Shown here in pieces: positions 11,771-23,600 of a stretch of 64,000 bases of DNA. The DNA is from Sphaerosporella brunnea (taxonomy: Eukaryota > Ascomycota > Pezizomycetes > Pezizales > Pyronemataceae). The stretch covers positions 124,001-188,000 of the forward strand of contig VXIS01000036.1 in assembly GCA_008704415.1 (NCBI GenBank), written 5' to 3'. A program made the position numbers and the translations under genes. Numbering within the stretch: the stretch's first letter is position 1; each line of letters starts with the position of its first letter. The notes beneath the pieces were generated by a model, which did no database searches, was not told the origin of the DNA, and was given only the letters and a program-made list of their open reading frames with translations.

Positions 11771-13620
11771 TTTGTTTTGTTTTAATCATCCTGTATTCGG
11801 CCGCTTGCGGCCATGACATGGGACTATATACATAAATCTACCCTTGGACCTCATGTGTCCACAGACGGGCGTGATTCAATAAACATACCAAGGAAAGTCG
11901 TGTTCAATGTGTGACAAAGGAAAGACAAAAAGAAAGCAAAGGGAAGAACAGGCGGGGTCATTCTTGTGGCTTCTCTGGCCACTTTCCTACATGCGTGCTC
12001 GACAGGAAGCCCAACAGGGCTTCCGTGCACGTAGTGTCTGCCAGGATCCTGGCCACCGGAGTGGAGGTCCTCTTCCAGCCCTCCTTGCCGCCTACTTTCG
12101 TTGCCAGCCCTATGGCCTTCCATAGGGCTTCCTGCTCTTTCTTCCATCTTGCGCATCTCTTCAGGAGATACTCCCTCGTCTGCTTGGGGGCCTTGCGGCA
12201 CCACCAGCACTTGTCATCCGTCCGGCGGCCGGTCCACATCAGATATGGAGCGGTGGGTGCTTTGTTGAGCCGGAGTTGGAAGTATCGAGACGCCAGTGCT
12301 TTAGGAGCCTTGGCCGCAGTCTTGTCCCATTTAGCCTTACGCTTATAGTAGGCTTTGGCTTTGATCTGGCGGCTCAGCCAAGCATTTCGGTCTTTCGTCC
12401 TGGCGTCGGTGACCAGGCGGCCAATGTGCGTCAGTGATGTGATCTCGACTGTGTGCGGCCTGTCCAGTCGGTCTCTTGCAGCGGCCTTGGCGACTTGGTC
12501 GGCCATTTCGTTGCCTGGGATGCCCTTGTGCCCGGGCACCCATCTGTACTCGGTGTTCCAGCCGAGCAGACGTAGCTCATTTTCAGCTTGGCAGATTCGT
12601 GGTAGCAGCCATTGACCTGCCCCCGGGTCGCTACGCCTCAGACGTTTGAGTGCCGCTTGAGCGTCCACAAAGATGTAGACGGTTCCAGACAGGTTCGGCG
12701 GGTCTTCTTGTCGGAGGCATGATCTGACGTGGGTGCTTCTTAATGCCAGTTCTAGTCCAGCCGCAATACCGAACAGCTCTGCGTCGTAGGCTTCCTTGTT
12801 ATTGCCAATGTAGCCACTGCTTCGGCACCACTTGTCGATAGCCATGCTGGTTCGTGCGACTGCGCCAAAGGCACAGTGGCCGTCTTCCAAGCGTGATCCG
12901 TCCGTGTACACTGCCATGTGGTTTGTTGTAGGCTGTTCCAGTGACAAGGCCGTCAGCGCCGCAGTGTTTTCGTCCTCCTCAATGACGACATGGCCGGTGG
13001 GGTGCTGGAGATTCGGTCGAGTCGGTTCTATGCTTGTGGGGTGTCCAGGGATGGTCACGGCCAACTTGCCCATGATGTTGGGTGGCTGAGTTTCTGGGGC
13101 ACTCCCACCAAAGGCGCTGCTTGCTATAAAGCGGAGCAGGTCGTTGGTAGACTTGACTTCTGGCTGTCGGTTTCCGTTTATGTCGGTTGCGGCGTTCCGC
13201 AGCCGGTTGCCGGCTGGGTTGTTGTCTGGAGCTGCAGCCAGGCGGGCTGCAAAGCGCCTACGTCTGTGGCGGAGGACAGTTTCGGCGTCTGTCAGACCGG
13301 CTTCGCAGATGAGGGGTCCAATAGCCGATGTCGGTAGGGCACCCAGTACTGATCTGGCCTGCCTGTTGAACAGCTTCTGTATATCGGCAGTTCGTTCCTT
13401 CTGGCCGTCAAACCATAGTTCAGTTCCGTATAGAGCAACAGCTTGCACCGCTGCGATCTGGATCCGTCGTACGTTCTCGGTGCATAAACCCAGCCGGCCT
13501 GTGAGTGACCGGATCCTGGCTTCCGCGGATCTTGCCTTGCCCATTCTGACGTTATGATGATGCTGGAGGGTCAGTTTTACATAAACCCCTGCGTCCCAAC
13601 GAAGTAAGCAACTACGAATC
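11771..13620 (-). mobile_element. 5'-truncated LINE (Tad/I-type non-LTR retrotransposon)
   Basis: The element is on the minus strand. It comprises the C-terminal third of ORF2 (RNase H plus zinc region), a short 3' UTR ending in the palindromic GGCCGCAAGCGGCC, then ATGATTAAAACAAAACAAAAA as an A-rich tail. The 5' end is lost within the region that joins the RT thumb to RNase H, near 13600-13620, only about 20 bp from the start of the NLR pseudogene on the other strand. Truncation at the 5' end is normal for target-primed reverse transcription. The same tail motif recurs in 36.1, 37.0 and 38.0 kb fragments. Confidence 0.8.
11958..13620 (-). pseudogene. LINE ORF2 C-terminal fragment: RNase H and CCHC-like tail
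   Basis: An open frame is intact for about 550 codons. After a post-RT region (RIRSLTGRLGLCTENVRRIQ) comes an RNase H domain with its four acidic positions: YTDGS (D codon at 12900-12902), DAELFGI, FVDAQAAL and GNEMADQVAK. The C-terminal zinc region keeps CWWC and KRC, but the expected histidine is Tyr (TAT at about 12169, in REYLLKRC), consistent with a C-to-T change of CAT. The RT domain is missing, so it cannot retrotranspose. The open frame continues about 50 codons upstream of the element into flanking DNA; that part is not LINE. Confidence 0.8.
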
Positions 13621-15222
13621 CCGTGGCCGACAACTCGATGCCTCAAAACAAATCGAAATGTTTCCGAATCTCTAATATCCCAGAAGATTGGGATAAAGGC
13701 AAAGTACCCGATGTTCTCGAAAAACTTGATGGCTCTTTGGGCGCCTCCGTCCCCTATCCATTGTAACTCCGTGGTCCTCGCCAAGTCGTCCTCGTCAACT
13801 TGAAAGGCTCTTGTCCAGAATGAACCCCACCACGCAACAGAGGATGCTTATCGTGATGGAAATCGATTTTTCCACTTTTTATGGCCTGCCGCCACTGAAT
13901 GAACCAAAAGGTTGAACTCGCTGCTGAGTATGCCTCACTCTTCCGACCCGACTGCCTTTTGTTCATGAATGCTACATAGAGTGGTTAGCGTAGGTGCCGT
14001 TACTGGTCTCGCTGGCCACGCTTTTGGGTCCTGGAAAAATCGGCGGAGCGACTTTCTTCCAAAGGACGTTGAAAACACCCGGATCATAATAGTATCCTTG
14101 TCGGCCCCCATGCCTCAAACGGCCGGATCCTGGACCACAGGCAAGGCCTCATTTCTCAATTGAACAGTGTTAGGTCTTCTGATGAGGTCGGCGGGGGGGG
14201 GTTTTTTTTTCTCTGATTGATCTTTCGACTAATAAATCGATGCCAGGAGAGAGACCGACGTGTTATATCCATAGGACATAGTCTTAGTGGAATCCTGATA
14301 CCACAGGTGAATACCAATCCACAAAATGTCTGCAGGCCGAATCGCAGTTTGCTAACATATCGTAGGCCTTGCTGCACTGCCAAAACCAGGAGCTTCACAA
14401 ACAACTAGTGGAGGCAACACACGCAATTTTGTTCTTTGGCACTCCATACCGTGGTCTCTGCACCCCCGAACCGGAAGCTATGGTCACCAACATGGGGCTA
14501 AGTACTTATTCCAACTCTCTCGCCCTTTTGAAGAACATTGGGGAGGGCGCGGGATTCTTGGAAAGTCAGGCAGATCAGCTATTCAAGCTGTGGAATCGCT
14601 TCATGATCATGAGCTATTACAAGACAAAAAAAACAGCGACCTTCGCCAAGGTACTGACATTAATTTTTTTTTTTTTTTTTTTTTTGATCGGAGCCTGACA
14701 TCACAGTTTCCAGGATCGCGAAACAGAACAATATGCAAGGGTAGGAGAACTGAAGGACATGGTCAAGAAGATATGGGCTCAGCTCTACCTCTCAAACGAA
14801 GACCGTATCCCGGTGACGCAAAATCACACGGAAATGGTCAAGTTCCCCCTATGTACGGACAGCACCTACTGTTCGGTGGTTGTCAAGACTAAGCAGTTTG
14901 TTGGAAATATCCGTGGTACGTCTCTACATCAGGCCTAGATAGATTCAAGAAAGCTCGAACATTTCCAACCCCAGTGATTCTGTATCCAGGGAATCTCAAA
15001 TATACCTGCTTGGGCTTCCGTTCCACTATTTAGTGGGGTAGTGCAGTTCATTAGGTCATGTTGAAAGTAGCCTACGTGAGGAGGTCAAGCGTGAGGGATG
15101 ATGGTGAGGGGTGAAGGTAAAATTGTCTGATTACGCTCTAAGAGGCTAATTACAATAGTATAAGGATATTCCTGCATATGCACTCTAAACGCTACACGGC
15201 ATATGACTTGGTGTGGAGCCAG

Positions 15223-15443
15223 GGGGGCGGAGATTTTGGGTTGTCTGAGTGTGGATGTGGAATCCAGCGAGGGCAAATGATGATCTCTTGAGGGTTTCTT
15301 GGCCCGGGATTTTGTGGGCTGTTTTTTGGGGGGCGGAGATTTTGGTTTGGCTGCGTGTGGATGTGGAATCCAGCGACTGTGTGGTAGGGCAAATGATAAT
15401 CTCTGAGGGTTTCTTAGCTCGGGCTTTTGTGGGCTGTTTTTTT
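15223..15443. repeat. two direct repeats of about 107-113 bp
   Basis: The segment starting GGGGCGGAGATTTTGG at about 15224 recurs at about 15330. Both copies carry GTGTGGATGTGGAATCCAGCG, AAATGATRATCTC, GGGTTTCTT and TTTTGTGGGCTGTTTTTT. Copy 2 has a short insertion (TGTGTGGTA). The pair is followed by an A-rich stretch at 15446-15490. Confidence 0.75.
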
Positions 15444-15660
15444 TAGAAAAAACGAAAAAACAAGAAAAAAATAAAAAAACAAGAAAAAAATTATCTCGTG
15501 ATGGATGTGATCTTCAAACATAATCAAGAACTTTGGTGATATCAAGCTTTCACCTTCCCTCAAGTCTATCGATGTTTGCAGTCGATATTACGATACCGCG
15601 GCGAAGAAAAAAACTCCGTCTACCATGCGATGGATCTTCGAAGGTGCTTACAAACGGCTC

Positions 15661-16195
15661 GGCTCGGCGTAGGACTCGGCGTGGGACGCGATGCGGGGGT
15701 TTCGAGCGTAGAACGTGAAGCGTAGAGCATGGAGTGTGGAGGATGCGGTGGGTAATCTACAGCTTCAAACCCCAAGCCAATTGGATGAAAACTGACAACA
15801 CAGAGGCTCGGCGCAGGTCTCAGCGCAGAACGCCGACGCGGGGTCTAGGAGCGTGGAGCTTGAAGCGTGGAGGATGCGGTGGGTAACAGTGTTCCTAATA
15901 GCCAGCCCGCCCGTCGGGCTGATCGAAAAAACGGGCGGGCTTCCCGCGGGTGCAGGGATCATGTGCTATGGGGAATGGAGCAACAGCTACACAGAAACAC
16001 TCTTCAGTTTCTTCAGTTTACGACGTAACTAGGTCAAACTGATGGTTGCATGACAGGTTCACCTCAGTCGAAAGTTTTTGGCAGCCCGACAGCCCGCCAG
16101 CCAGCCCGTCGTGATTTTGAGACAGCCGGGCTTTTGGGCCGGCTATTAGGAACACTGGTGGGTAATCTGCAGCTTCAAATCGCATGAAAACTGAC
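15661..16195. repeat. direct duplication of about 140 bp, second unit split by a MITE
   Basis: Unit 1 (about 15661-15797) and unit 2 (about 15806-15886, resuming at 16158) share GGCTCGGCGYAGG at the start, GTGGAGGATGCGGTGGGTAA in the middle, and CAGCTTCAAA and ATGAAAACTGAC at the end. Unit 2 is interrupted at GTGGGTAA by the hAT MITE, so the duplication predates that insertion. Confidence 0.75.
15887..16157. mobile_element. hAT-type MITE, copy 3
   Basis: A 271-bp element with left end CAGTGTTCCTAATAGCCAGC and right end GCCGGCTATTAGGAACACTG. The perfect 8-bp target duplication is GTGGGTAA (15879-15886 and 16158-16165). The uninterrupted neighbouring repeat unit shows the pre-insertion sequence, which proves the boundaries. 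Within the element GC-rich ends (GCCCGCCCG) flank a more AT-rich middle. No ORF. Confidence 0.9.
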
Positions 16196-17953
16196 AAAGT
16201 TATTGCCGGAGAAGCAGACCCAGAACATAGAGGCCGAAGGCCGCAAGATCTTGTCTACCCGTATATACCCTTTCCAAGCCTCATGAGATATCACTCGGTA
16301 TTCCATCACAGCATATCACTCTTCCAATCACTCGCTCTCACTCGTCCTTATCCGTCCATCAGCCATGCCTAGAAAGCCAGTTTCCAACAGGTCAAATTAA
16401 TCGGAGTCTTGGCCATCATGTACCGGTTTCTTTGGTCATCTTGTACATGAAAATTTAGTAACAACCGAGTTTCACGGAAGATAAGGAGCGGATTTCCAAC
16501 CAAATTGGTATGCGTCTAAACTTTATATGCATCGGCCATTGCTAATCCCACAACTAGACACGCAAGAACTGGAAGGCCTAAGGAGTTTGGTGGGCTCGGA
16601 TTGCGATAGCCGCCGTGACAAGCTCTTATTTAAACAACATAGGGGCACTGGCACGCGGTTTTTGGAGGAGGATAGCGACAAAAGCTGGTCCCAGAGAGAT
16701 GATCAGATAGTAGTCTGGATCCATGGGGGGCCAGGCTGTGGCAAGAGCGTAGTATCGGCAATTTTGGCCCGCCACGACGAGACTTTCGAAAAAGGTTGTT
16801 TGCTCGCCTATTTCCTCTGTGATGACAAGCACGCCTGAAAACGGCCGATTCGACTCTATTTAACTTGATCCGACAGCTGTTGTCGCAAGAACCAAACGTT
16901 GTCGCACATTTCTTGGCCGAATAGGGATACAGGGGACAGAAGGAAACCACCTCATGGAATTTTTATAGGCTTTGCAGGGCTCGAATCGTTCAGGACCCTA
17001 AAATTAAGCCTATATGTCTTACCATTGATACCCTGGGCATTTCCCACCCAAGCCAGTGCGCAGATCTTTGCTGACAACGATAGATGAATGTGAGGAGAAG
17101 TCACGTTCACTGCTCCTTGGTCAGCTACGTCGTTTGCTAGAGTGTAGCACCACCCGGCAACGCCTCAAGATGACCATTACCAGCTGTCCACATGTGCTGG
17201 ATGACTCTCACCCGGAACCGACCGAGGTCATCAAGATACCCCTCCACGAAGGCAGCTTGGATCATGATATAGAATCCTTTGTTACCCATGGAGTCTGAAA
17301 ATTGCGATTTCCCGCTAGCTTCGCCCAGGGATTAAGTGAAACACTCATAAAAGGAGCAGCTGGAATGTTCCTCTGGGTTAAGAAAAAGCTCCAAGAGCTA
17401 TCACGGACAACTCGAAGACTTTTACAAGAATATCTTGTGAAACATCGAACCGGAAGACCAGCCATACTGTTCCTCAATGGGTAGCTTGGTCTCTGCCCAT
17501 TGACTCTCCGAGAATTGCGGGTGGCAATTGCTATCCGTCCCGACTACGTATCTCTCGAGTCACTGGAAGAGGAGATGGAAATGGATCTGTCGACAACCCT
17601 TCGTGGAAATTTCGGTCCTATGCTCAAGATAGAGAAGGGCACGGTCCATCTTGTGTATCAATCCGCCAAGGACTTTTGACGGAACATGCGCAATTCCTCC
17701 CTGAATGGCACCGTTTATCCGACTGCCTTCTCGCTACTTGGGTATTCTCACAGAGAGAGTCGACTGTATTCAACCTTGAGGTAGCTTGTGTTCGGCGTAT
17801 CCAAAGGCAACCTTCGACAATATGCTAGAAAGTCCTCAAAATCGTGATGTTGAGAATTCTACTCCGAGCAGAATTATGGACGAGCTTACCATAATTTTGC
17901 CATGTTCGCAATGACCCCGAACAGCCTTTTCTCTGATATTTGGAGGGCTACGC

Positions 17954-18465
17954 TGTAAGATTATTACACTTACTATGGTTTCTTTCTTACGTATTTCCTT
18001 ACTAAGATATAAAACTATAAGGCAGTAACGATGGTATGATAACAGCATTCTACGAGTTTCCATTACTTTCTTTACTATGTTTTGTCACCATGTTTCTAGC
18101 ACTTTCTAGCCCCTTCGATGCTACGTCACTTTGGAATCTTCTAGTTTCCACAAGGCAGACTTGCAGGTCTTCTAGACCATTCTTTCCTTAGTTTCGAATT
18201 TGCCACCAGATTGTTATCACATGATGTACTCAGCATCGTTGGCTATAAAAGCTACGAGCTTTTCCTACATTCATTCTTTTCTCTTCTTTCGATACGGCCT
18301 TTCGAGCAGCCCAGATTGTATCGACTATCATCAATAAATACTGAGTTGATCAGTGACCTGAGTGCGAGTATTCTCTTGGTATTTATCAAGTCAGATACAC
18401 AAACGGTTCTGAGTTTATTTGCATCTGTGAAATAGCGGATCTTATAAGCTCACGAAAAGGTTACA
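17954..18465 (+). repeat. 5' LTR
   Basis: 512 bp, starting TGTAAGATTATTACAC and ending CACGAAAAGGTTACA. It contains a TATA-like CTATAAAAG at about 18243 and a poly(A)-signal-like AATAAATA at about 18333. It matches the 3' LTR except for three C/T or G/A transitions. Confidence 0.95.
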
Positions 18466-18869
18466 TTTTTTTCACTCCGACCAGTATCTTTTCTCTCTAC
18501 CCAACCTACAATCTTTGATCCTCAGACCAGACTGATCACCTGGTTCTCCCCTACTCGAAGCCGCCGTGCTGGCCAGGAAATTTCCGAATTTACGACATAT
18601 CGATATCACGAACCAAGACACAACCACAAGTACGACTCACTTTAAGCACGACAAGCACAACAATACATTTTCGAGTCTTTAAGACAATCCTAGGAACGAC
18701 AAGCGTCAACAAGGCCTTAGTTAACCGGCAGAGGTATCAGCAGTCCCGGGTTAAGCTTTAAGACGAATAGTTAGATCGATCAGGAGACAGCCCTGCACGA
18801 TTCTATTCAAGAGCTCTCGACGCGAGCTATACAGACAACAATTCCTCGATAGCATTCCCGAGTGCCTAA

Positions 18870-20570
18870 GCCTCAGGGAAGTGCACAACAGCCATCACCA
18901 CGGAGCAACCAACAGCAACAAGAAGGAGCCAACGCCTCAATCCAGAAATACCCACAGAAGAGGTCATTCAAGCGCTCCACGACGAAGCAGAGGAACAGAG
19001 ACAACAACCAAAGAAGAGAGGCAGACCACGAAAGAAGCAACCAGAGGAAACCGAAGCCTTTCAATCAATCTATTCAGAATCAGAAGCCGAATCAGACATC
19101 TCTGAGACCAGTACAAATCGGCCACCCATTGCACAAGTTTTCAAATCAGAACACGAAGCACGCAAGCGTCTACAGGACCTTCAGAGCCACATAGAACTTA
19201 TCCTTGACTGGATTGAAAGAAGCTCTGGATCAGACCTACTCTACAACTACGAACTTCTCATTGAGACCAGCTCCGAATTCAACAAGCTTGAGAAGGAACT
19301 TTACAACTTTCGGTTGGAACAATTTACCCCACGGTTTGAAAAGCTTGAGCAAGAAATACAACAAGCAACAACCGAAGAAGCCAAAGAACGAGCTAAAGGA
19401 CTACGTGAGGCCTGGCAACGCCTATACGAAGAAGGAAGATTCAAATCAGACTCGGCTCTAACAGCATCAACAAACAAAGCCATCCAAGACTACCTGGACT
19501 TAACAAGGCAAACAACTCCTCCACCACACGAGGTCAGAGACACTAGCCACGAAGAAACTCCAAGACCACCAGGAGGATTTGAAGAAGACGAATCCAGCTC
19601 AGAAGAAGAAAATCCAAACCCACAGTCTCCAAGGAAACAACTTTTCAGGCCCAGAATCGAAGTCCAAGCAACCACCGCCATGGCAGAAAAGTTTAAAGTC
19701 CCAAAGCCACGAACCTATTCAGGAGACAACCAGGATAGAGATGCAGCCACCATTGACGCTTGGCTACAGGAAGTCAAGGACTACCTGACGCTTTCAGGGC
19801 TTCAAGACAACGACAAGAAACTCCTAGTGCTTCAGTACTTCCTCAGCGGAACAGCAAAGGAGTTCTACCATACCAAACGCATGGAAGGCACCATGAACTT
19901 CGATGAGTTTCTCACTAAGCTCAAGAACCATATCATTCCATCCACAGAAGTCAATCGATATTGGGATGATTGGTATAAGATCTCTCAGACTCGAAATGGC
20001 AGGGTGGACCGCATCAACGCCACTGCCATTCGACTTGAGAAAGTAGCAGCTTGAATTGGAAAAGCCATCAACACCCAGGTCAAAATCCAGCGATTCTTGG
20101 ATGCTATGCACCCAGATCTTCGCTATGCAGTTGAGCCTGAGGTTGTGGATCGATCGACAGCGAAATGGGAAGACGTCAAGAAGCTAGCGGAACGAAAGGA
20201 TGCCGCTCTTTTCCAAGCTGGAAAGTATGGACGACCGCAACAATTGAATCGAAATGGACAACACCATTCTAGCAATGCTATGAATCCTCAGTTCAGCAAG
20301 AACAACAACAACTCAGGACGAGGAAACCAAGGAAGGAACAACAAGCAATTCAAGAAGCTTTCAGACCATGAGAAAGCGCAACTCAGACAGGAGAAGAAGT
20401 GCTTCTACTGCAAGAAGGCAGGACACTTCATCAACGAATGCAGATGCCAAGCAACGAAATCAGCAACAAGGCAAATGGGTTCAATCAGCAAGAACCACTG
20501 TCAACATAATGGAAGACAACTTACCACCAACTGTGGAAGAATTCATCGAAACTGCACGAGCAGAACATAG
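18870..20570 (+). pseudogene. Gag of the chromovirus (one in-frame stop, no clear ATG)
   Basis: One frame is open from just after a TAA at 18867-18869 to 20570, except for a TGA at 20052-20054, where CGA (Arg) would restore the reading. No ATG exists in this frame before 19680, where ATGGCAGAAAAG sits in a good start context; the longer upstream frame is nonetheless coding-like. Features in order are an AT-hook-like KKRGRPRKKQ (19011-19040), charged coiled-coil-like helices (19260-19480), the capsid-type core beginning FKVPKPRTYSGD (about 19690) and a zinc knuckle CFYCKKAGHFINEC (about 20400-20441). After the knuckle the Gag-like reading moves to the next frame (MEDNLPPTVEEFIE, about 20510). 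This copy probably makes no full-length Gag unless stop and frame are bypassed. Confidence 0.8.
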
Positions 20571-20608
20571 CAAGAAGGACAACATCAACAACATGGTCAC
20601 CAACATGA

Positions 20609-23600
20609 ATGTCAACGGAAGGCAGGCGAGAGTTCTTCCTAGACACAGGGACAACAGGGACGAATCTTATGTCCAGCAGTTGGGCCCAGACACACAACAT
20701 CTTTACCAGAGAACTGCCGCAACCTATCACCATTCACATGGCCGCGAAAGGATCCAAGACAAACGCCAATCGATTTGCTTACGCCAACGTCGAAATTAAA
20801 CCAGGATTCACTGAGAAAACGAAGTTTCTCATAGTAGCAGTCAGCTCATACGACATCATCCTAGGAATGCCTTTCCTTCAGGATAACCATGTGAACCTGA
20901 ATACGGCAGATTCTACAGCACACTTCCCGAAACATGACACCACCATCCAGTGTGCAACAAGACAGCCTAGAACATTCTCTCTCACATCATCAGCAACTAC
21001 CGAAGACATCCCACCTTTCGATAAGATGTTTCCAACAGTATTCCCAGAGAAGGAACCAGAAGGATTACCTCCACTACGTGATAGATGCAATCATGTGGTC
21101 AGACTTGATCCAGACAAACTAGAGCAATTCAAGTTCCATGCAAGGCGTATTCCTGACGCCTACCGGAAGGACCTCATTGCTCACCTGGACAATTGGAAAC
21201 AACAGGGAATTGCAGTGCCTGGACCCGGCAGATTCCCATGTTCAATTTTCGGAACACCAAAGATACCACCCTCCAAAGGATGGAGATGGGTGAATGACCT
21301 TCGAGATAGGAATAGCATCACAGAACGGGACTACACGCCACTACCTCATGCAGATAACATCCGAGAGGATGCTGCTAGATCAAACTTCAAGTCAGTTCTA
21401 GACCTTTCCAACGCCTATCACCAGGTACGAGTGGAGCCATCATCTGAGGAATTAAATGTCATCAATGCAGATGACCTCGGCTCTTTTCAAGTCAAGGTCA
21501 TGCTGCAGGGAGACTGCAATGCTCCTGCAACCATGATGCGCTGCATGAACACTATCTTAGGCGAATTCATCGGAAAATTTGTATGGGTGTACCTAGATGA
21601 CATCCTTATCTTTTCCGAAACTCGAGAAGAACACATGCGACACCTTGAGCAAGTTTTTCGGCAGCTTGCAAAAGCGAAGTTCTATCTCAGAATGGACAAA
21701 TGTCAGTTCCTGACATCCCAGCTACGCCTCCTAGGACACATTATCTCTGGTCATGAGATCCACCCACACCCAGAGAGAATTCGGAAAATACAGGATTGGC
21801 GCACACCCACAAACAAAAAGCAACTACAAAGCTTTTTAGGTGTAATTAATTATGTGGCACCGCACCTTTTTCACAGCTCCACTATCCTAGCACCACTCAC
21901 GGAATTAACCGGAAATGCTGAGTGGCGATGGGATGCCCTGCATGACCATGCATTTCGGCAGATCAAGGATCTTTGCCGAAAACATGTACCCCTCACACCA
22001 CTTCGATATGACAGAATCAAGTCAGGCGAAGATAAGGTGTATCTGGTGACAGATGCATCTCGGGTGGGGACGGGTGCATTCATTTGTCATGGCAAGAATC
22101 TAGAAGATTCGAAGTCTAGAATCGCAGCGATACACAGCAGACGTTTTACCGCCACCCAGGAAAATTACAACACCACCAACCAGGAGCTTCTAGCTATTGT
22201 TGATGCACTAGGTGCATTCGAAACAAAGCTATTAGGAATACCATTTACGGTAATTACTGACCACAAGGCACTGGAGTACCTTGTGACGAAACCCATGACC
22301 ACTGGCAGACTAGCCAGATGGTTGGAATACATCCAGATGTTCGATTTCCAAATCCAGCACACACCAGGAGAAAGCAATCAATTAGCAGACACCCTTTCAC
22401 GTCTGTATGAGGATGAGGACAAGGAGATAACGCCACCGGATGAGTTCCTCCATGAGAACTTAAAACCAGAGGATTTCGGCTCCATTGACAGTCTCCTCAA
22501 CCCAACAACCTCCATTCCTCAACAGACCACTTCCACCGAAACAGACAAGCTTTCCTCACACTTTTCACACGCTCTTCAAGTCTCAAATGAGATGTCCACC
22601 TCAAACAACAAACCTTCCGCCAGCCTCCGCCCCAAGGGAGCCTCGCGCTATGAGAGGTGCGACCCAAACCTCCACTGGACAGCCTGCCGCTCCAGAGACG
22701 GCTGCCCATATCACTATTCCTCAGGATTCATGGAAACCTTCAGCACCTGGAAGTCAAACTCTCAGTATCACGCTCAATTTGAATCCGATAGCGACGACGA
22801 GTTCTACGACTCCCCAGACGAAGACACAGACATGGACGATTCATTTGGACCCAATTCAGAATGTCCAGACCCAGATGAAGACCCCATCGGCAACTATGAG
22901 TGGCTTGTCCACCATGGTTACATCACCTACGCGAATAGTTCAAGGGCATCTGCCCCCCAATGGACTCCAGAATCAGGCGCACCACGCCCGAAATTCCCAC
23001 AGGAGAGACAACACCCAGACGGCCCTTGGTGGAAACAGGATATACCCAGACAAGTACAGACCTTCACCATCACGCCTACCCCCAGGACGCTCCCAGACCA
23101 GCAACAGAACAACCAGGAAAACCCCCAGCGAATCCAGGACGAAGTCACGCCATTCCAAACCTACGCCATCGCACCCAGGAGAAACCCCCTCTTGGTCGAC
23201 AGAAACCCCATCGAAGGAGGAAATCAACAGGTTTATGGCCAGGCTGAGGCCAACCCAGGTGGAGTATGTGCGCTCCTCCAAGCTGCCACCCACCAAGATA
23301 GTCAGATTTCCAACCCATCCAGTCACCGCCATCTGGTACCCAGACTCCAGAGAGAGCGGCCCATTGAGCCCATTTCCCCACCCATGGAACCCATACCCTC
23401 TGATCCACAGGCCTTTCTAACTCGAGCTCAGGCTCGTAAGGAACAGGAGAAAAAGGATAAGGAATCGGCAGAGCATGACCAAGGTTCCAACAAGGATTTT
23501 GAAGGGGAAGGGACTCAGCAAAAAATTCAGCCATCGATTTCGGACGAAACCCCTCTTCTGGACAAAGAGGATGCAGAAATGTTCGAACCACCTCAACACC

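Larger units (their letters stand above)
13638..17953 (+). pseudogene. decayed fungal NLR gene: SesB-like hydrolase plus NACHT
   Basis: Fragments in all three plus frames fall in the order of one fungal NLR. From ATG 13638: MPQNKSKCFRISNIPEDWDK, then STFYGLPPLNEP (about 13880), then AVTGLAGHAFGSWKNR and DFLPKDVENTRI (13990-14090). Next comes GHSLSG (nucleophile elbow, normally GHSLGG), an intron, then THAILFFGTPYRG (about 14420), and after a second probable intron NHTEMVKF and DSTYC (14830-14870). The NACHT part follows at 16527: HGGPGCGKS (Walker A, about 16720), LTTIDECEEKS, ITSCPHVLDD, GMFLWVKKKLQEL (17370) and VYQSAKDF followed by a stop (17660-17680). Multiple stops and frameshifts are present, 14.93-16.5 kb is foreign repeat sequence, and a chromovirus sits at 17954. 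No C-terminal repeat domain was found beyond it. Such genes act in non-self recognition and cell death; this copy is dead. Confidence 0.8.

Noticed and set aside
22485..23420. 311-codon frame inside pol
   Set aside because: Overlaps the low-complexity spacer of Pol in another frame; composition follows the repeat-poor, Pro-rich codons of the true frame.
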